64,000 bases of DNA from Mucilaginibacter sp. L3T2-6 (GCF_030519355.1 NZ_JAUMKC010000008.1:1-64000); one strand, 5' to 3'. Numbered from the stretch's first letter, positions 27,968-40,913 are shown. The notes: generated from the letters alone by a model not told the origin. Made by a program: numbers and translations.

Positions 27968-27975
27968 CAAATTTA
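27968..27975 (-). promoter_or_regulatory. Candidate -7 box upstream of the Wza-like gene
   Basis: TAAATTTG on the minus strand fits the Bacteroidota -7 consensus TAnnTTTG, 76 bp upstream of the Wza-like start. No convincing TTTG lies at the -33 distance. The fcl-wza gap (27893-28096) is one of the few places in the locus where a separate promoter would fit. Confidence 0.35.
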
Positions 27976-28096
27976 ATTATTTGCCACATAATCATCGCGA
28001 GGCCCACCAGGCAAGCCATTCGTTAACGCCTGATTATGGGGTTAATACAATTTAGTTTTTTTATTGTTTTATTTTCAGATTATTTATAAAATGGGC

Positions 28097-29032
28097 TTAG
28101 GACTCCGCTTGTTTATTCAAAAAATCCTGGTACGCAAGTCTGATTCCCTCAGGCAGTTCAATTGTATGTCTCCACCCCTTGTTGTGGAGTTTAGTTACGT
28201 CCATTAATTTCCGTGGCGTGCCATCGGGCTTATTAACATCAAATTTTATTTCCCCGGCATATCCTATAATGTCCTTGATCAAAAAAGCCAGGTCCTTGAT
28301 TGAAAGATCTTCGCCGGTGCCGATGTTTACCAAGCCTTCTTCATCATAGTGCTGCATCAGGTAATAACAAGCCTCTGCCAGATCATCGGCAAATAAAAAC
28401 TCCCGCTTTGGTGAACCTGTGCCCCAAATGGTTACGTCAGGCAATCCTTGTTCCTTCGCTTCATGGAAACGGCGTATCAAGGCAGGTAAAACGTGTGAAT
28501 TCTGCGGATGATAATTATCGTTATAACCATACAGATTTGTAGGCATAACAGATATAAAATTGCATCCATATTGTGCCCTGTAGGCATCGCACATTTTTAT
28601 CCCCGCGATCTTTGCAATCGCATAAGGCTCGTTGGTCGGTTCTAATAAACCTGTTAGTAAGTATTCCTCCTTTAACGGTTGCGGCGCAAGTTTCGGATAG
28701 ATACAACTCGAGCCCAAAAACATCAATTTTTTTACGCCGTTGAGGTAGGAGCTATGGATGACGTTATTCTGAATCTGCAGGTTATCATATAGAAAGTCTG
28801 CACGGTAAGTATTGTTGGCTACAATCCCGCCAACCTTTGCCGCAGCTAAAAAAACATAATCTGGTTGTTCTGTTTCGAAAAAATCTGCTACCTGCTGCTG
28901 GTTGCGCAGGTCGAGCTCATCCGATGTGCGGGTAACAAAGTTTGTAAAACCTTCCCTTTTAAGTTTGCGATGGATGGCCGAACCAACCATACCACGGTGA
29001 CCAGCTATATATATCTTGTTATTTTTATCCAT
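28097..29032 (-). CDS. fcl: GDP-L-fucose synthase
   Basis: This 311-residue extended SDR starts [24 protein letters not shown], the characteristic GHRGMVG loop of the enzyme. It has [10 protein letters not shown], the YAIAKIAG catalytic pair, [11 protein letters not shown] and [14 protein letters not shown]. It carries out the 3,5-epimerisation and 4-reduction that convert the Gmd product to GDP-L-fucose. It follows gmd by five bases. Confidence 0.95.
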   Translation of the reverse strand: MDKNNKIYIAGHRGMVGSAIHRKLKREGFTNFVTRTSDELDLRNQQQVADFFETEQPDYVFLAAAKVGGIVANNTYRADFLYDNLQIQNNVIHSSYLNGVKKLMFLGSSCIYPKLAPQPLKEEYLLTGLLEPTNEPYAIAKIAGIKMCDAYRAQYGCNFISVMPTNLYGYNDNYHPQNSHVLPALIRRFHEAKEQGLPDVTIWGTGSPKREFLFADDLAEACYYLMQHYDEEGLVNIGTGEDLSIKDLAFLIKDIIGYAGEIKFDVNKPDGTPRKLMDVTKLHNKGWRHTIELPEGIRLAYQDFLNKQAES

Positions 29033-29037
29033 TGAGC

Positions 29038-30153
29038 TTATTCAAATTGATTTTTTATGCTGTAACCCGATTCTTTCAGCAGCCTTTCCCTTTTGAAAAG
29101 TTCAACATCGGCCGCCACCATTTCTTTTACCAGCGCTTGCAGATCATATTTCGGTTGCCATTTTAGTTTTGTATTGGCCTTGGTTGGGTCGCCGATCAAA
29201 AGATCAACCTCCGTTGGGCGAAAATATTTTGCATCAACCGCAACTACCTCTTTTCCTTTTTCCATCTGAAAATCTTCGTTTGAACAGCTGACCACGAAAC
29301 CCTTTTCATACGCGCCGCTGCCTTTAAATTCTATCTCAATGCCAACTTCTGCAAAAGCTAATCTTACAAATTCACGCACCGGCGTAGTAACACCGGTAGC
29401 AATAACAAAATCCTCAGGTGTTTCCTGCTGCAGAATAAGATACATAGCCTCAACGTAGTCCTTAGCATGGCCCCAGTCACGCCGTGCATCCAGATTGCCA
29501 AGATACAACTTATCCTGCAAGCCCATGGCGATTTTCGCGGTAGCACGGGTTATCTTGCGGGTAACAAAGGTTTCGCCACGCAGCGGACTTTCGTGGTTAA
29601 ACAAAATGCCGTTACAGGCAAACATTCCATATGCCTCGCGATAGTTCACCGTAATCCAATAAGCATACATCTTGGCCACCGCATATGGCGAACGCGGATA
29701 AAACGGTGTAGTTTCTGATTGCGGAACTGCCTGAACCAAACCATAAAGTTCTGAAGTGGAGGCCTGGTATATTTTTGTTTTATCAGTGAGACCAAGTATT
29801 CGTATCGCTTCAAGTAAGCGCAGGGTACCAATGCCGTCAGCGTTGGCGGTATATTCCGGCGTATCAAAGCTAACCTTTACATGCGACATGGCGCCAAGAT
29901 TATAGATTTCATCAGGCTGAACCTGTTGTATGATACGTATCAGATTTGTTGAGTCACTCAAGTCACCATAGTGCAGGATCATGTTCACGTTCTCATCATG
30001 CGGATCCTGGTATAAATGGTCTATCCTGTCTGTATTAAAAAGAGAACTCCTTCTTTTTATGCCATGTACTTCGTATCCTTTTGAAAGTAATAGTTCAGCA
30101 AGGTATGCACCGTCCTGTCCTGTAATCCCTGTTATAATCGCTTTTTTTTTCAC
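29038..30153 (-). CDS. gmd: GDP-mannose 4,6-dehydratase
   Basis: This 371-residue extended SDR starts [22 protein letters not shown]. It includes [48 protein letters not shown] and [20 protein letters not shown], all Gmd hallmarks. It makes GDP-4-keto-6-deoxymannose, the first step to GDP-L-fucose. It is the first gene of the exopolysaccharide run. Upstream (30154-30388) there is a small hairpin (ATAAACT / AGTTTAT, 30170-30193) but no exact promoter match. Confidence 0.96.
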   Translation of the reverse strand: MKKKAIITGITGQDGAYLAELLLSKGYEVHGIKRRSSLFNTDRIDHLYQDPHDENVNMILHYGDLSDSTNLIRIIQQVQPDEIYNLGAMSHVKVSFDTPEYTANADGIGTLRLLEAIRILGLTDKTKIYQASTSELYGLVQAVPQSETTPFYPRSPYAVAKMYAYWITVNYREAYGMFACNGILFNHESPLRGETFVTRKITRATAKIAMGLQDKLYLGNLDARRDWGHAKDYVEAMYLILQQETPEDFVIATGVTTPVREFVRLAFAEVGIEIEFKGSGAYEKGFVVSCSNEDFQMEKGKEVVAVDAKYFRPTEVDLLIGDPTKANTKLKWQPKYDLQALVKEMVAADVELFKRERLLKESGYSIKNQFE

Positions 30154-30388
30154 AAACTCATCAATTAATATAAACTACGTTTTCGCAGTTTATGGCAAAG
30201 AATAGAAATTTTCCTGTTTGCCAGTTAAGGGGGGCTAATCTCCGAAAATTATATCTAATGCCGAAAAAATATCTTGTTTAAAGAATTACAAATGTTAACA
30301 TGTCCCGTATTATTAAGTACCAGCGGCAAACAGTTTACTATTTTAATAGCTACTATTTAATCAAAGTAACAAAGTTCATGGCTCATTT

Positions 30389-30703
30389 TTAAGCCTGTCC
30401 CATTGTTCCGCCGAAATTCATTGGGAACGCCGGTGGGTCCGGCTGCACTTTTATCCTTCCATTTGCCGTCTCAAATTTATCGATATTATCTTCCAATGCC
30501 GATAAAAGCCGCTTTGCATGTTCCGGCGTAAGCACAACCCGAGATTTAACTTTTGCTTTTGGAACACCAGGCATTACACGGATAAAGTCGATCACAAACT
30601 CCGAACTTGAGTGCGTTATTATGGCGAGATTTGAATATACTCCTTCTGCTATTTCTTCCGACAGCTCGATGTTGAGCTGATTATCGTTTTGTTCTTCCAT
30701 CAT
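30389..30703 (-). CDS. DUF3467 protein
   Basis: This 104-residue protein matches DUF3467: LNIELSEEIAEGVYSNLAIITHSSSEFVIDFI cut by short breaks, then RVVLTPEHAKRLLSALEDNI and a Pro/Gly-rich end (AFPMNFGG). Function is unknown. It follows rpoC but is separated from it by a strong terminator, so it may be read separately or by read-through. Two adjacent ATG codons (30703, 30700) are possible starts. Confidence 0.88.
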   Translation of the reverse strand: MMEEQNDNQLNIELSEEIAEGVYSNLAIITHSSSEFVIDFIRVMPGVPKAKVKSRVVLTPEHAKRLLSALEDNIDKFETANGRIKVQPDPPAFPMNFGGTMGQA

Positions 30704-30705
30704 GT

Positions 30706-30744
30706 AAAAATAACAAAGCCTTCCATTTCGAGGAAGGCTTTGTT
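30706..30744 (-). terminator. Rho-independent terminator after rpoC
   Basis: A perfect 13-bp inverted repeat (AACAAAGCCTTCC at 30712-30724, its complement at 30732-30744) has a 7-nt loop. It is followed on the minus strand by ATTTTTA. It lies 22 bp after the rpoC stop and closes the rpl-rpo transcription unit. Confidence 0.9.
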
Positions 30745-30766
30745 GATTTATTTGTCAAAACAGGGC

Positions 30767-33700
30767 TTATGCCTCTATTTCTTCTGCTTTCGAAGCCATC
30801 AGGCGGTCGAATTCTTCCTGGGAACCTACGCGGATATTTTCGTATTCGCGCAAACCGGTTCCTGACGGAATCAAGTGACCAACGATAACATTCTCTTTAA
30901 GGCCCAGCATATGATCCTTCTTACCGGCTATGGCTGCTTCGTTCAGTACTTTGGTAGTTTCCTGGAACGATGCTGCCGAGATGAACGATTTTGTACCCAA
31001 TGAAGCCCTTGTAATACCTTGCAGCAGCGGGCTCGAAGTGGCAGCGATAGCATCTCTGACTTCAACAAGCTTTAAGTCGCGGCGTTTCAGCATCGAGTTC
31101 TCATCGCGCAGCTTCCGCAGCGAAACAATTTGGCCGGCTTTCATCGTGGTTGAATCACCCGGGTCTGTAACTACTTTCTTATCAAAAATCTCATCGTTTT
31201 CGAGCATGAAATCCCAACTGTCAACAGCTTCCCTTTCAAGGAAACGGGTATCGCCCGCATCCTCTATCTGTACTTTCTGCATCATCTGGTGCACAATCAC
31301 TTCAAAGTGCTTATCGTTAATCTTCACACCCTGTAAGCGGTAAACTTCCTGTATACCGTTAACCAGGTATTCCTGCACGGCAGCAGGGCCTTTAATGGCC
31401 AGTATATCAGCAGGAGATATCGAACCGTCAGACAATGGCATACCAGCTTTCACAAAGTCGTTATCCTGTACAAGGATGTGTTTAGAAAGCGGAACCAGGT
31501 ATTTCTTGATCTGGCCATCTTTCGACTCAATAGTGATTTCGCGGTTACCACGTTTAACACCTCCTAACGTTACCACACCGTCAATTTCGGTTACTACCGC
31601 AGGGTTCGATGGGTTACGTGCTTCAAACAATTCGGTTACACGTGGTAAACCACCTGTAATATCCCGCGTTTTACCGGTTGAACGAGGGATTTTGGCAATA
31701 ACCTGCCCGGTCTGCAGTTTTTCACCTTCGTCAACAGCAATGTGCGCACCCACCGGAATATTGTATCCTTTAATTATACTACCGGATTTGTCAGTTATCT
31801 GGATAACAGGGTTTTTAGTCTTGTCCCTGGTATCGATAATAACTTTTTCGCGGTGGCCGGTTTGTTCGTCTGATTCTTCACGGAAAGTTATACCTTCCAA
31901 TACAGCCTCAAACTTGGCGATACCTGCAAATTCTGATATAATTACGGCGTTGTATGGGTCCCACGAACAGATGCGGTCTCCTTTGGTTATTTTGCTGCCA
32001 TCTTTTACATACAGGTAAGCACCGTACGGAATGTTGTTGGTAACAATAACCTTATTTGAACCTGGTTCAACAATGCGGAATTCACCTGAACGGCCAAGCA
32101 CCACATCAACTGCGCCTTCTTCAGCGGTATTAAATTCTACCGTACGAACGTTTTCAAATTCAATGATACCATCAAACTTAGCGTTGATCTGCGATTCAGC
32201 AGCGATGTTCGATGCGGTACCACCCACGTGGAATGTACGAAGTGTTAACTGTGTACCAGGCTCACCGATTGATTGTGCTGCAATTACCCCTACAGCCTCC
32301 CCTTTTTGCACGCGTTTGCCGCTTGCAAGGTTACGGCCATAGCACAATGCGCACACACCGCGTTTGCTTTCGCAAGTTAATACAGAACGGATCTCGATAC
32401 CTTCAAGCGGTGAGTTCTCTATGTTCTTGGCAATTTCTTCGGTAATATCATGGCCGGCAGCCACCAACAGTTCGTTGGTAATAGGGTCAAGTACATCATG
32501 TAGCGCAGTACGGCCCAATATACGATCGTACAGTGGTTCAACAATGTCCTCGTTATCTTTAAGGGCGGTAGTATATATACCTCTTAATGTGCCACAATCA
32601 ACCTCACCAACAATCATGTCCTGAGCAACGTCATGTAAACGACGGGTCAGGTAACCGGCATCAGCTGTTTTTAACGCCGTATCCGCTAAACCTTTACGAG
32701 CACCGTGGGTAGAGATGAAGTACTCCAATACTGACAAACCTTCCTTGAAGTTCGAAAGGATCGGGTTCTCAATGATCTCGCCACCGGAGCCTGATTTCTG
32801 CGGCTTAGCCATCAAACCACGCATACCTGCCAGCTGACGGATCTGCTCTTTTGATCCACGGGCGCCAGAGTCAAGCATCATATAAACAGAGTTAAAGCCC
32901 TGGTTATCTGTCGACAGGATCTCCATCACATTCGCAGTTAAGCGATTGTTGATACGGGTCCAGATGTCGATGATCTGGTTATAACGCTCGTTATTGGTAA
33001 TAAAGCCCATGTTGTAGTTATTCATTACCTCCTCAACCTGTTTCGAGGCTGTGTCGATAAGGGTAACTTTTTCAGCAGGGATATTGATATCTTTCAGGTT
33101 GAATGATAACCCACCGCGGAAAGCCATCTGGAAACCTAATTCCTTGATATCGTCAAGGAACTGTGCTGCGCGGGCCATACCGGTAATTTTCACTACCTCG
33201 CCAATAATGTCACGCAATGATTTCTTGGTAAGCAGTTCATTAATGTAACCAACCTCTTCAGGCACGTGCTGGTTAAACAACACACGGCCTACAGTGGTGT
33301 CAATAATTTTGGTTACAATTTTGCCATCGCGCTCTTTTACTCTTGTTTTTACTTTGATGAAGGCATGCAGGTCGAGCTTTTTCTCGTTATAAGCAATAAT
33401 AACTTCTTCTGCAGAGTAGAAGGTTAAACCTTCACCTTTCACAACGCGGCTTGCATCAGTTTTACGGCCCTTGGTTATGTAGTACAAACCAAGCACCATG
33501 TCCTGCGAAGGTACTGTGATTGGTGTACCGTTAGCAGGGTTCAAAATGTTATGCGATGCCAGCATCAATACCTGGGCTTCCAAAATCGCTGCGTTACCGA
33601 GCGGAACGTGCACAGCCATCTGGTCACCGTCAAAGTCGGCGTTGAACGCGGTACAGGTTAAAGGGTGCAGCTGGATAGCTTTACCTTCAACCAGTTTAGG

Positions 33701-35056
33701 TTGAAAAGCCTGAATACCCAACCTGTGCAGCGTAGGCGCACGGTTTAGCAATACAGGGTGGCCTTTCAGTACGTTTTCCAATATATCCCAAACCAATGGG
33801 TCTTTGCGGTCAACTATTTTCTTTGCAGATTTTACTGTTTTTACGACACCGCGCTCAATCATTTTGCGGATGATAAACGGTTTAAACAGCTCGGCAGCCA
33901 TATCCTTTGGCAAACCGCACTCGTGCAGCTTAAGGTTAGGGCCAACCACAATTACCGAACGAGCAGAGTAGTCAACACGTTTACCTAACAGGTTCTGACG
34001 GAAACGGCCTTGTTTGCCCTTCAGGATGTCTGAAAGCGATTTCAAAGCACGGTTACCTTCAGTTTTAACCGCGTTTACTTTACGTGAGTTATCGAACAAC
34101 GAATCCACAGCTTCCTGCAGCATACGTTTTTCATTACGCAATATAACTTCCGGCGCTTTGATCTCGATCAAACGTTTTAAACGGTTGTTACGGATAATTA
34201 CGCGACGGTATAAGTCATTTAAGTCTGACGTTGCAAAACGGCCGCCTTCCAAAGGCACCAAGGGACGCAATTCAGGCGGAATTACCGGAACGATCTTAAC
34301 GATCATCCACTCAGGGTTGTTTTCAATCCGGCCTTTTGCCTCACGGAAAGCCTCAACAACCTGCAGGCGTTTTAACGCCTCGTTTTTACGTTGCTGTGAG
34401 GTTTCGTTAGCAGCCTGATGACGTAAGCTAAATGAAAGCTCGTCAAGGTCAAGGCGTTTTAACAACTCTTCCAATGCCTCGGCCCCCATTTTAGCCACAA
34501 ACTTCTGTGGGTCTTTATCGTCAAGATATTGGTTTTCTTTTGGAAGGGTGTCCAATACGTCAAGGTATTCCTCTTCTGTCAGGAAATCCATTTTGTTGAT
34601 TCCGTCAGCTTCTTTAATACCCGGCTGAATAACTACGTAACGCTCGTAGTAAATAATCAGGTCAAGACGTTTGGTTGGCAAGCCCAGCAAGTAACCGATT
34701 TTATTCGGCAACGAGCGGAAATACCAGATATGCGCAACTGGCACCACCAGGTTGATGTGGCCCATACGCTCACGACGTACTTTTTTCTCGGTTACTTCAA
34801 CACCGCAACGGTCACAAACAATACCCTTGTAACGGATACGCTTATATTTACCGCAGTGGCACTCGTAATCCTTAACCGGACCGAAAATACGCTCGCAGAA
34901 TAAACCATCACGCTCAGGCTTATAAGTCCTGTAGTTGATAGTTTCAGGTTTTAAAACTTCACCGCTCGAACGCTCCAGGATAGATTCAGGCGAAGCTAAG
35001 CTGATGGTAATGGTGGTGAAGTTACTCTTGATTTTATTATCCTTTTTGTAAGACAT
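30767..35056 (-). CDS. rpoC: RNA polymerase beta' subunit
   Basis: This 1429-residue catalytic subunit has the N-terminal zinc site ([13 protein letters not shown]...CDRC), the metal-binding [12 protein letters not shown] near residue 472, and the bridge/trigger region ([10 protein letters not shown] and surrounding). The second zinc cluster is [13 protein letters not shown]. It carries out RNA synthesis with RpoB, alpha and omega. It lies about 100 bp after rpoB in the standard order. Length and motifs are complete. Confidence 0.98.
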   Translation of the reverse strand: MSYKKDNKIKSNFTTITISLASPESILERSSGEVLKPETINYRTYKPERDGLFCERIFGPVKDYECHCGKYKRIRYKGIVCDRCGVEVTEKKVRRERMGHINLVVPVAHIWYFRSLPNKIGYLLGLPTKRLDLIIYYERYVVIQPGIKEADGINKMDFLTEEEYLDVLDTLPKENQYLDDKDPQKFVAKMGAEALEELLKRLDLDELSFSLRHQAANETSQQRKNEALKRLQVVEAFREAKGRIENNPEWMIVKIVPVIPPELRPLVPLEGGRFATSDLNDLYRRVIIRNNRLKRLIEIKAPEVILRNEKRMLQEAVDSLFDNSRKVNAVKTEGNRALKSLSDILKGKQGRFRQNLLGKRVDYSARSVIVVGPNLKLHECGLPKDMAAELFKPFIIRKMIERGVVKTVKSAKKIVDRKDPLVWDILENVLKGHPVLLNRAPTLHRLGIQAFQPKLVEGKAIQLHPLTCTAFNADFDGDQMAVHVPLGNAAILEAQVLMLASHNILNPANGTPITVPSQDMVLGLYYITKGRKTDASRVVKGEGLTFYSAEEVIIAYNEKKLDLHAFIKVKTRVKERDGKIVTKIIDTTVGRVLFNQHVPEEVGYINELLTKKSLRDIIGEVVKITGMARAAQFLDDIKELGFQMAFRGGLSFNLKDINIPAEKVTLIDTASKQVEEVMNNYNMGFITNNERYNQIIDIWTRINNRLTANVMEILSTDNQGFNSVYMMLDSGARGSKEQIRQLAGMRGLMAKPQKSGSGGEIIENPILSNFKEGLSVLEYFISTHGARKGLADTALKTADAGYLTRRLHDVAQDMIVGEVDCGTLRGIYTTALKDNEDIVEPLYDRILGRTALHDVLDPITNELLVAAGHDITEEIAKNIENSPLEGIEIRSVLTCESKRGVCALCYGRNLASGKRVQKGEAVGVIAAQSIGEPGTQLTLRTFHVGGTASNIAAESQINAKFDGIIEFENVRTVEFNTAEEGAVDVVLGRSGEFRIVEPGSNKVIVTNNIPYGAYLYVKDGSKITKGDRICSWDPYNAVIISEFAGIAKFEAVLEGITFREESDEQTGHREKVIIDTRDKTKNPVIQITDKSGSIIKGYNIPVGAHIAVDEGEKLQTGQVIAKIPRSTGKTRDITGGLPRVTELFEARNPSNPAVVTEIDGVVTLGGVKRGNREITIESKDGQIKKYLVPLSKHILVQDNDFVKAGMPLSDGSISPADILAIKGPAAVQEYLVNGIQEVYRLQGVKINDKHFEVIVHQMMQKVQIEDAGDTRFLEREAVDSWDFMLENDEIFDKKVVTDPGDSTTMKAGQIVSLRKLRDENSMLKRRDLKLVEVRDAIAATSSPLLQGITRASLGTKSFISAASFQETTKVLNEAAIAGKKDHMLGLKENVIVGHLIPSGTGLREYENIRVGSQEEFDRLMASKAEEIEA

Positions 35057-35159
35057 AGTCTCCTTGATTTTTGTTGTTGAAAAGTTGTAAGGTTGAAACG
35101 TTGTAAGGCTGGAATGTCAAAAAACCTTTCAACATTCCAACTTTTCAACATTACAACAA
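35057..35159. repeat. rpoB-rpoC spacer with degenerate inverted repeat
   Basis: The spacer is built of words such as GTTGTAAGGTTGAAA and their complements. The block 35077-35118 (GTTGAAAAGTTGTAAGGTTG onward, ending GGCTGGAATG) pairs imperfectly with 35128-35158 (CATTCCAACTTTTCAACATT onward). The transcript here could fold into a long imperfect hairpin between the two polymerase genes. It is one of several word-type palindromes in this window. Confidence 0.7.
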
Positions 35160-38100
35160 TTACTCTAACGTAATATCCAAGCCTAAGCCGCGTAACTCAT
35201 GAACCAATACGTTGAATGATTCAGGAACCGATGGCGTTGGCAGGTTTTCGCCTTTAACAATGGCTTCGTATGTTTTGGCACGGCCAATAACGTCGTCAGA
35301 CTTAACGGTCAATATTTCCTGCAGGATGTTCGATGCACCGAATGCTTCCAGTGCCCAAACCTCCATCTCACCAAAACGCTGACCACCAAACTGGGCTTTA
35401 CCACCCAATGGCTGCTGCGTAATCAATGAGTATGGTCCTATCGAACGTGCGTGCATCTTATCGTCAACCATGTGGCCCAGTTTCAGCATGTAGATGATAC
35501 CTACAGTTGTTTGCTGGTCAAAACGATCGCCAGTTAAGCCGTTGTACAGGTAAGTACGTCCCGACTCCGGTAAGCCGGCTTTTTTCACCCATTCTTCCAC
35601 CTCGTCATGGCTTGCACCATCGAAGATTGGAGTAGCGAATTTAACGCCCAGTTCTTTACCAGCCCATCCTAATACAGTTTCGTAAATCTGGCCCAGGTTC
35701 ATACGGGATGGTACGCCCAGCGGGTTCAATACGATATCAACCGGTGTTCCATCTTCCAGGAACGGCATGTCCTCATCACGAACGATACGTGCAACGATAC
35801 CCTTGTTACCATGACGGCCGGCCATTTTATCACCTACTTTAAGCTTACGCTTTTTAGCAATGTAAACTTTAGCCATTTGCACGATACCCGATGGCAGCTC
35901 GTCCCCTACGCTGATCGCGAATTTATCGCGGCGATAAGCCCCTAACTCTTCATTTAACTTGATGTTATAGTTATGAAGAAGGATCTTTATCAACTCGTTC
36001 TTATCGTCATCGGTAGTCCACTTAGTTGGGTTAATGTTTTCATAATTTAACTCAACCAATATTTTCTGAGTGAATTTAACGCCTTTTGGCACCAGTAATT
36101 CTTTGTAAACATTGTAAACACCCTGGGATGTTTTGCCATTTACAATCTCAAACAACTTATCGATCAACGTATTTTTAAGCTCTTTAACCGCTTTTTCGTG
36201 TTTGGTATCCAGTTTCTCCAACTGTGCCTTTTCTTCGGCTTTCGAAGTTTTCTTGGCGCGGCTGAACAATTTTGTATCGATAACCACACCTGCAATTGAC
36301 GGCGGAGTTTTCAAAGAAGCGTCTTTTACATCCCCAGCTTTGTCGCCAAATATTGCACGCAAAAGTTTCTCTTCCGGCGAAGGGTCGGATTCACCTTTCG
36401 GAGTAATCTTACCAATCAGGATGTCGCCTTCCTTAACCTCAGCACCGACACGGATAATACCGTCTTCGTCAAGGTCTTTCGTAGCTTCTTCCGATACGTT
36501 AGGTATATCTGGTGTCAGTTCTTCTTCGCCGCGTTTAGTATCACGAACTTCAAGTTCGAACTCTTCAACGTGAAGCGAGGTGAATATATCCTGCGATACT
36601 ACACGCTCTGATATTACAATCGCATCCTCGAAGTTGTAACCTTGCCAAGGCATGAATGCAACCTTAAGGTTACGGCCCAGGGCCAGCTCGCCGTCCTGTG
36701 TAGCGTAGCCTTCACAAAGCACCTGTCCTTTTTCAACCCTTTGGCCTTTTTTAACAATCGGCTTCAGGTTCATGGTAGTGCTCTGGTTGGTTTTCTTAAA
36801 CTTGGTTAAGCGATAGCTCTTGCTGTCGCCATCAAAAGATACCAGGCGATCAGTTTCATCGCGGTCGTATTTTATACGGATTTCGTTTGCGTCAACGTAC
36901 TCAACCACACCATCGCCTTCGGCATTGATAAGCGTACGTGAGTCTTTTGCAACACGGCCTTCCAAACCTGTACCTACAATCGGCGCCTCAGGGCGTAAAA
37001 GCGGCACGGCCTGGCGCTGCATGTTCGAACCCATCAGCGCACGGTTAGCATCATCATGTTCAAGGAACGGAATCAGCGAGGCCGCGATTGATGTGATCTG
37101 GTTCGGAGCAATATCCATTAAGTCAAGTCTTTCAGGCTCTATGATCGGGAAGTCACCTTCGAAACGAGCTTTCACTCTCGGAGTAGCAAACTCTCCCTTA
37201 TCGTCGTATACAGCATTTGCCTGGCCAATTGTTTTACCGTCTTCATCTTCCGCAGAAAGGTAGATCACCGGCTCGTCAACCTGTACTTTACCGTCAACCA
37301 CACGCTTATACGGAGTTTCGATAAAGCCAAGATTGTTGATCTTAGCGTGAACGCAAAGCGATGAAATCAGACCGATATTTGGTCCTTCAGGCGTTTCGAT
37401 AGTACACAAACGACCGTAGTGGGTGTAGTGTACGTCACGAACCTCGAAACCGGCACGTTCGCGGCTCAGACCACCAGGGCCAAGGGCTGACAGACGACGT
37501 TTGTGCGTAATCTCTGCCAGTGGATTGGTTTGGTCCATGAACTGTGAAAGCTGGTTGGTACCGAAGAACGAGTTGATAACCGACGACAGCGTGCGCGCAT
37601 TGATCAGGTCAGTTGGAGTGAACACCTCATTATCACGAATGTTCATACGTTCGCGGATGGTACGTGCCATACGCGCCAAACCTACACCAAACTGGGCATA
37701 CAGCTGCTCGCCTACAGTACGCACACGACGGTTTGACAAGTGATCGATATCATCCACCTCAGCTTTTGAGTTGATTAATTTGATCAGGTACTTAACAATC
37801 GCAATGATGTCCTGCTTGGTTAACACTTTGGTTTCCTCGCTGGTAGTAAGCTTCAACTTACGGTTGATGCGGTAACGGCCTACATCGCCCAGGTCATATC
37901 TCTTATCAGAAAAGAACAAACGGTCGATGATACCACGTGCAGTTTCCTCATCAGGTGGTTCGGCGTTACGTAACTGACGGTAGATGTGCTCAACCGCCTC
38001 TTTCTCTGAGTTTGAAGTATCCTTTTGTAAGGTATTATATATAATGGTATAATCACCGCTGGTGGCGGCATCTTCCTTGTTCAGAATGATGGTCTTTACA

Positions 38101-38963
38101 CCGGCATCAATGATCATATCGATATGATCATCTTCCAGCACGGTTTCACGCTCCAGGATTATTTCGTTACGGTCGATAGAAACAACTTCGCCGGTATCCT
38201 CGTCTACAAAGTCTTCAACCCATTTCTTAAGAACCCTTGCAGCCAGCTTGCGGCCAATAAATTTCTTTAAGCCTGATTTGCTTACTTTCACCTCGTCGGC
38301 CAATTCGAACAACTCTAATATATCTTTATCAGAGTCGTAGCCAATTGCACGCAATAAGGTAGTAACCGGGAATTTTTTCTTACGGTCGATGTACGCATAC
38401 ATCACGTTGTTAACGTCTGTAGCAAACTCTATCCAAGAGCCTTTGAAAGGTATTACACGGGCCGAGTAAAGCTTGGTACCATTGGTGTGACGGCTCTGGC
38501 CAAAAAACACACCAGGCGAACGGTGCAGCTGCGATACAATCACACGCTCAGCGCCGTTTATAACAAATGTACCTTTCGGTGTCATGTAGGGAATAGTCCC
38601 CAGGTACACGTCCTGTACAATAGTTTCAAAATCTTCATGCTCTTCATCATTACATGAAAGGCGAAGCTTGGCTTTTAAAGGCACACTGTAAGTTAATCCA
38701 CGCTCAATACATTCCTGTATATCATAACGCGGTGGATCAATAAAGTAGTCAAGAAACTCTAATACAAAGATGTTTCTTGAATCGGAGATAGGAAAGTTTT
38801 CAGCAAACACTTTAAACAACCCTTCTTTATAGCGGTTGTCTGAGGTAGTTTCCAATTGAAAAAATTCCTGGAAAGATTGCAACTGTACATCAAGAAAATC
38901 GGGATAATCCAATACCTTTCTGCTGGTCGCAAAATTTACTCTTTGATTATTTTGGTTTGCCAA
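35160..38963 (-). CDS. rpoB: RNA polymerase beta subunit
   Basis: The 1267-residue subunit has the rifampicin pocket in wild-type form ([13 protein letters not shown] then [12 protein letters not shown]; the positions equal to E. coli Asp516, His526 and Ser531 are the usual residues). It also has [12 protein letters not shown], the catalytic-side [15 protein letters not shown], and the C-terminal [20 protein letters not shown]. It pairs with RpoC. It follows rplL in the normal ribosomal order. Confidence 0.98.
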   Translation of the reverse strand: MANQNNQRVNFATSRKVLDYPDFLDVQLQSFQEFFQLETTSDNRYKEGLFKVFAENFPISDSRNIFVLEFLDYFIDPPRYDIQECIERGLTYSVPLKAKLRLSCNDEEHEDFETIVQDVYLGTIPYMTPKGTFVINGAERVIVSQLHRSPGVFFGQSRHTNGTKLYSARVIPFKGSWIEFATDVNNVMYAYIDRKKKFPVTTLLRAIGYDSDKDILELFELADEVKVSKSGLKKFIGRKLAARVLKKWVEDFVDEDTGEVVSIDRNEIILERETVLEDDHIDMIIDAGVKTIILNKEDAATSGDYTIIYNTLQKDTSNSEKEAVEHIYRQLRNAEPPDEETARGIIDRLFFSDKRYDLGDVGRYRINRKLKLTTSEETKVLTKQDIIAIVKYLIKLINSKAEVDDIDHLSNRRVRTVGEQLYAQFGVGLARMARTIRERMNIRDNEVFTPTDLINARTLSSVINSFFGTNQLSQFMDQTNPLAEITHKRRLSALGPGGLSRERAGFEVRDVHYTHYGRLCTIETPEGPNIGLISSLCVHAKINNLGFIETPYKRVVDGKVQVDEPVIYLSAEDEDGKTIGQANAVYDDKGEFATPRVKARFEGDFPIIEPERLDLMDIAPNQITSIAASLIPFLEHDDANRALMGSNMQRQAVPLLRPEAPIVGTGLEGRVAKDSRTLINAEGDGVVEYVDANEIRIKYDRDETDRLVSFDGDSKSYRLTKFKKTNQSTTMNLKPIVKKGQRVEKGQVLCEGYATQDGELALGRNLKVAFMPWQGYNFEDAIVISERVVSQDIFTSLHVEEFELEVRDTKRGEEELTPDIPNVSEEATKDLDEDGIIRVGAEVKEGDILIGKITPKGESDPSPEEKLLRAIFGDKAGDVKDASLKTPPSIAGVVIDTKLFSRAKKTSKAEEKAQLEKLDTKHEKAVKELKNTLIDKLFEIVNGKTSQGVYNVYKELLVPKGVKFTQKILVELNYENINPTKWTTDDDKNELIKILLHNYNIKLNEELGAYRRDKFAISVGDELPSGIVQMAKVYIAKKRKLKVGDKMAGRHGNKGIVARIVRDEDMPFLEDGTPVDIVLNPLGVPSRMNLGQIYETVLGWAGKELGVKFATPIFDGASHDEVEEWVKKAGLPESGRTYLYNGLTGDRFDQQTTVGIIYMLKLGHMVDDKMHARSIGPYSLITQQPLGGKAQFGGQRFGEMEVWALEAFGASNILQEILTVKSDDVIGRAKTYEAIVKGENLPTPSVPESFNVLVHELRGLGLDITLE

Positions 38964-39079
38964 GGGAATAAAATTTTAGTTTATTAATAAACTGTGCAGA
39001 TGTTTTTTGGTAGATGTTGATATCCAGATTATTACCAAAAATCACTAAAAAGTAATAACTGAACTATATAAACAGCAAT

Positions 39080-39106
39080 AGACCCCGACCAAAAAGGTCG
39101 GAGTCT
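39080..39106 (-). terminator. Hairpin between rplL and rpoB (attenuator candidate)
   Basis: AGAC-C-CCGACC / GGTCGG-A-GTCT form an 11-position stem with one mismatch around an AAAAA loop. It lies in the 167-bp rplL-rpoB gap. The following T-run is weak, so partial termination, which would lower rpoBC relative to ribosomal proteins, is more likely than a full stop. The equivalent gap in E. coli holds an attenuator. Confidence 0.6.
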
Positions 39107-39130
39107 GATGCCATATTATTATGGGTTACC

Positions 39131-39517
39131 TTATTTAACCTCAACTACTGCTCCGGCTTCTTCCAGTTGTTTTTTCAAAGATTCAGCTTCTTCTTTAGTT
39201 ACGCCGGTTTTAACTTCTTTAGGTGCACCGTCAACTAAATCTTTAGCTTCTTTCAGGCCAAGGCCTGTTAAGTCTTTTACTAATTTAACAACTGCTAATT
39301 TAGCGCCGCCTGCTTCTTTCAGGATCACGTCAAATGCAGTTTGTACTGCAGCTTCTGCAGGAGCGTCATCGCCACCACCAGCAGCAGGAGCAGCAACAGC
39401 AACAGCTGCAGCAGCAGGCTCAATGCCATACTCGTCTTTTAAGATCTGAGCTAATTCGTTAACTTCTTTTACTGTTAAGTTTACTAACTGTTCAGCAAAT
39501 GCTTTTAAATCCGCCAT
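39131..39517 (-). CDS. rplL: Ribosomal protein bL12 (L7/L12)
   Basis: The 128-residue protein has an N-terminal dimerisation helix pair ([20 protein letters not shown]), an Ala-rich hinge ([15 protein letters not shown]) and the C-terminal globular domain ([37 protein letters not shown]). It forms the stalk that recruits translation GTPases. It lies downstream of rplJ with a 68-bp gap. Confidence 0.98.
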   Translation of the reverse strand: MADLKAFAEQLVNLTVKEVNELAQILKDEYGIEPAAAAVAVAAPAAGGGDDAPAEAAVQTAFDVILKEAGGAKLAVVKLVKDLTGLGLKEAKDLVDGAPKEVKTGVTKEEAESLKKQLEEAGAVVEVK

Positions 39518-39585
39518 TTTATTTTAAATTTTTACTTTTAATACTTTTTGTTTATTTAATATCCGTGCTTTACCAAGGTGCCGGA

Positions 39586-40104
39586 TTAACCTCTTTCCTG
39601 TAATGTTTTTACAACGCCTGCAAGAATGTTTCCGCCTGATTGCAGGGCAGATACAACGTTCTTGGCTGGTGATTGCAACAAGCCGATGATTTCGCCGATC
39701 AATTGTTCCTTCGATTTCAATGCAATCAAAGTGTCAATCTGGTTATCACCAATAAATATTGCAGAGTCAATGTAAGCTGCTTTTAAAACTGGCTTATCAC
39801 CTTTTTTCCTTAACTGTTTTATCAGCTTTGCCGGAGCAGTTGCCGATTTTGAGAACAGGATTGATGATGAACCCTTTAATACGCCGTACATCGATGTAAA
39901 ATCGCCGCCAGTAGCTTCCATAGCTTTTTGTATCAAGCTATTTTTTGCTACCTTCATCTCAATGTCGCTTTCGAAACATTTACGACGGATGTCATTTACT
40001 TTTGCAACTGTCAGATTAGACGTATCAGTAATATAAAAATTACCATACTCCTTCATCTGTTCAGTAAGGGCGATTACTAATTCGTGTTTTTCTTCTTTAG
40101 TCAT
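39586..40104 (-). CDS. rplJ: Ribosomal protein uL10
   Basis: The 172-residue protein starts MTKEEKHELVIALTEQM. It has the RNA-binding N-terminal domain (NFYITDTSNLTVAKVNDIRR, VAKNSLIQKAM) and a C-terminal helix for bL12 dimers (SPAKNVVSALQSGGNILAGV). It anchors bL12 to 23S rRNA. Three bases separate it from rplA. No recognisable L10 leader RNA is present. Confidence 0.97.
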   Translation of the reverse strand: MTKEEKHELVIALTEQMKEYGNFYITDTSNLTVAKVNDIRRKCFESDIEMKVAKNSLIQKAMEATGGDFTSMYGVLKGSSSILFSKSATAPAKLIKQLRKKGDKPVLKAAYIDSAIFIGDNQIDTLIALKSKEQLIGEIIGLLQSPAKNVVSALQSGGNILAGVVKTLQERG

Positions 40105-40107
40105 GAT

Positions 40108-40806
40108 TTAGATCCCCGCTACTGTTTTAGTTTCAACTTCAATTCCGGGCGACATGGTTGAAGAGACATGGATGCTCTTAAAATATGTTCCTTTTGCTGC
40201 TGACGGCTTTAATTTTGAAATGGTTTGCAATACTTCCAAAGCATTTTCATAAATTTTATCAGCAGGGAAAGATACTTTTCCTATTGAGGCGTGAATGATA
40301 CCGGTTTTGTCAACCTTGAAGTCGATCTTACCACCTTTAACTTCTGTTACAGCTTTACCAACTTCGGTAGTTACCGTACCAGATTTAGGGTTAGGCATCA
40401 GGTTACGCGGGCCTAAAATACGACCCAAACGACCTACCTTGGCCATAACGCTAGGCATAGTGATAATAATATCAACATCAGTCCATCCGCCTTCAATTTT
40501 GGCAATATAATCGTCCAAACCTACGTAATCCGCACCTGCATCTTTAGCTTCTTGTTCCTTATCAGGAGTACAAAGCACCAACACACGTACAGTTTTACCG
40601 GTTCCATGAGGTAAGGTTGCAATACCGCGCACCATTTGATTGGCTTTACGAGGATCGACACCTAAACGAACATCAATATCAACAGATGAATCAAACTTGG
40701 TAGTAGTAATATCTTTTACCAAAGCTGCTGCATCCTGTAAAGAATACGCTTTATTTGCCTCAATTTTGGAGAGTGCCACTTTTTGATTTTTTGTTAATCT
40801 AGCCAC
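40108..40806 (-). CDS. rplA: Ribosomal protein uL1
   Basis: The 232-residue protein has the uL1 blocks [38 protein letters not shown] in the form [18 protein letters not shown], and [10 protein letters not shown] at the C-terminus. It is the L1-stalk protein. The gene follows rplK after 107 bp and is nearly fused to rplJ. Confidence 0.98.
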   Translation of the reverse strand: MARLTKNQKVALSKIEANKAYSLQDAAALVKDITTTKFDSSVDIDVRLGVDPRKANQMVRGIATLPHGTGKTVRVLVLCTPDKEQEAKDAGADYVGLDDYIAKIEGGWTDVDIIITMPSVMAKVGRLGRILGPRNLMPNPKSGTVTTEVGKAVTEVKGGKIDFKVDKTGIIHASIGKVSFPADKIYENALEVLQTISKLKPSAAKGTYFKSIHVSSTMSPGIEVETKTVAGI

Positions 40807-40843
40807 TGTCTTAAACTGATTTGTATAAGTTAATTAATTTATG

Positions 40844-40913
40844 ATTAGAGATTAGAGAATATCGATCAGAGATTAGTTAATCCGAAACCGAACATCTGAA
40901 ATCCAAAATCAAT
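40844..40913. repeat. Word-type palindromic repeat in the rplK-rplA gap
   Basis: The gap contains GATTAGAGATTAGAGAATATCG and GATCAGAGATTAGTTAATC, followed by CCGAAACCGAAC and GAAATCCAAAATC words. The same GATTAGAG...CAGAGATTAGTT arrangement recurs at 54814-54843. No gene is present. Such words can fold back on each other and may mark a processing or attenuation site. Confidence 0.55.

Noticed and set aside
30930..38071. Many plus- and minus-strand frames inside rpoB and rpoC
   Set aside because: All are Ser/Arg-rich shadows of the polymerase genes with no independent signals.
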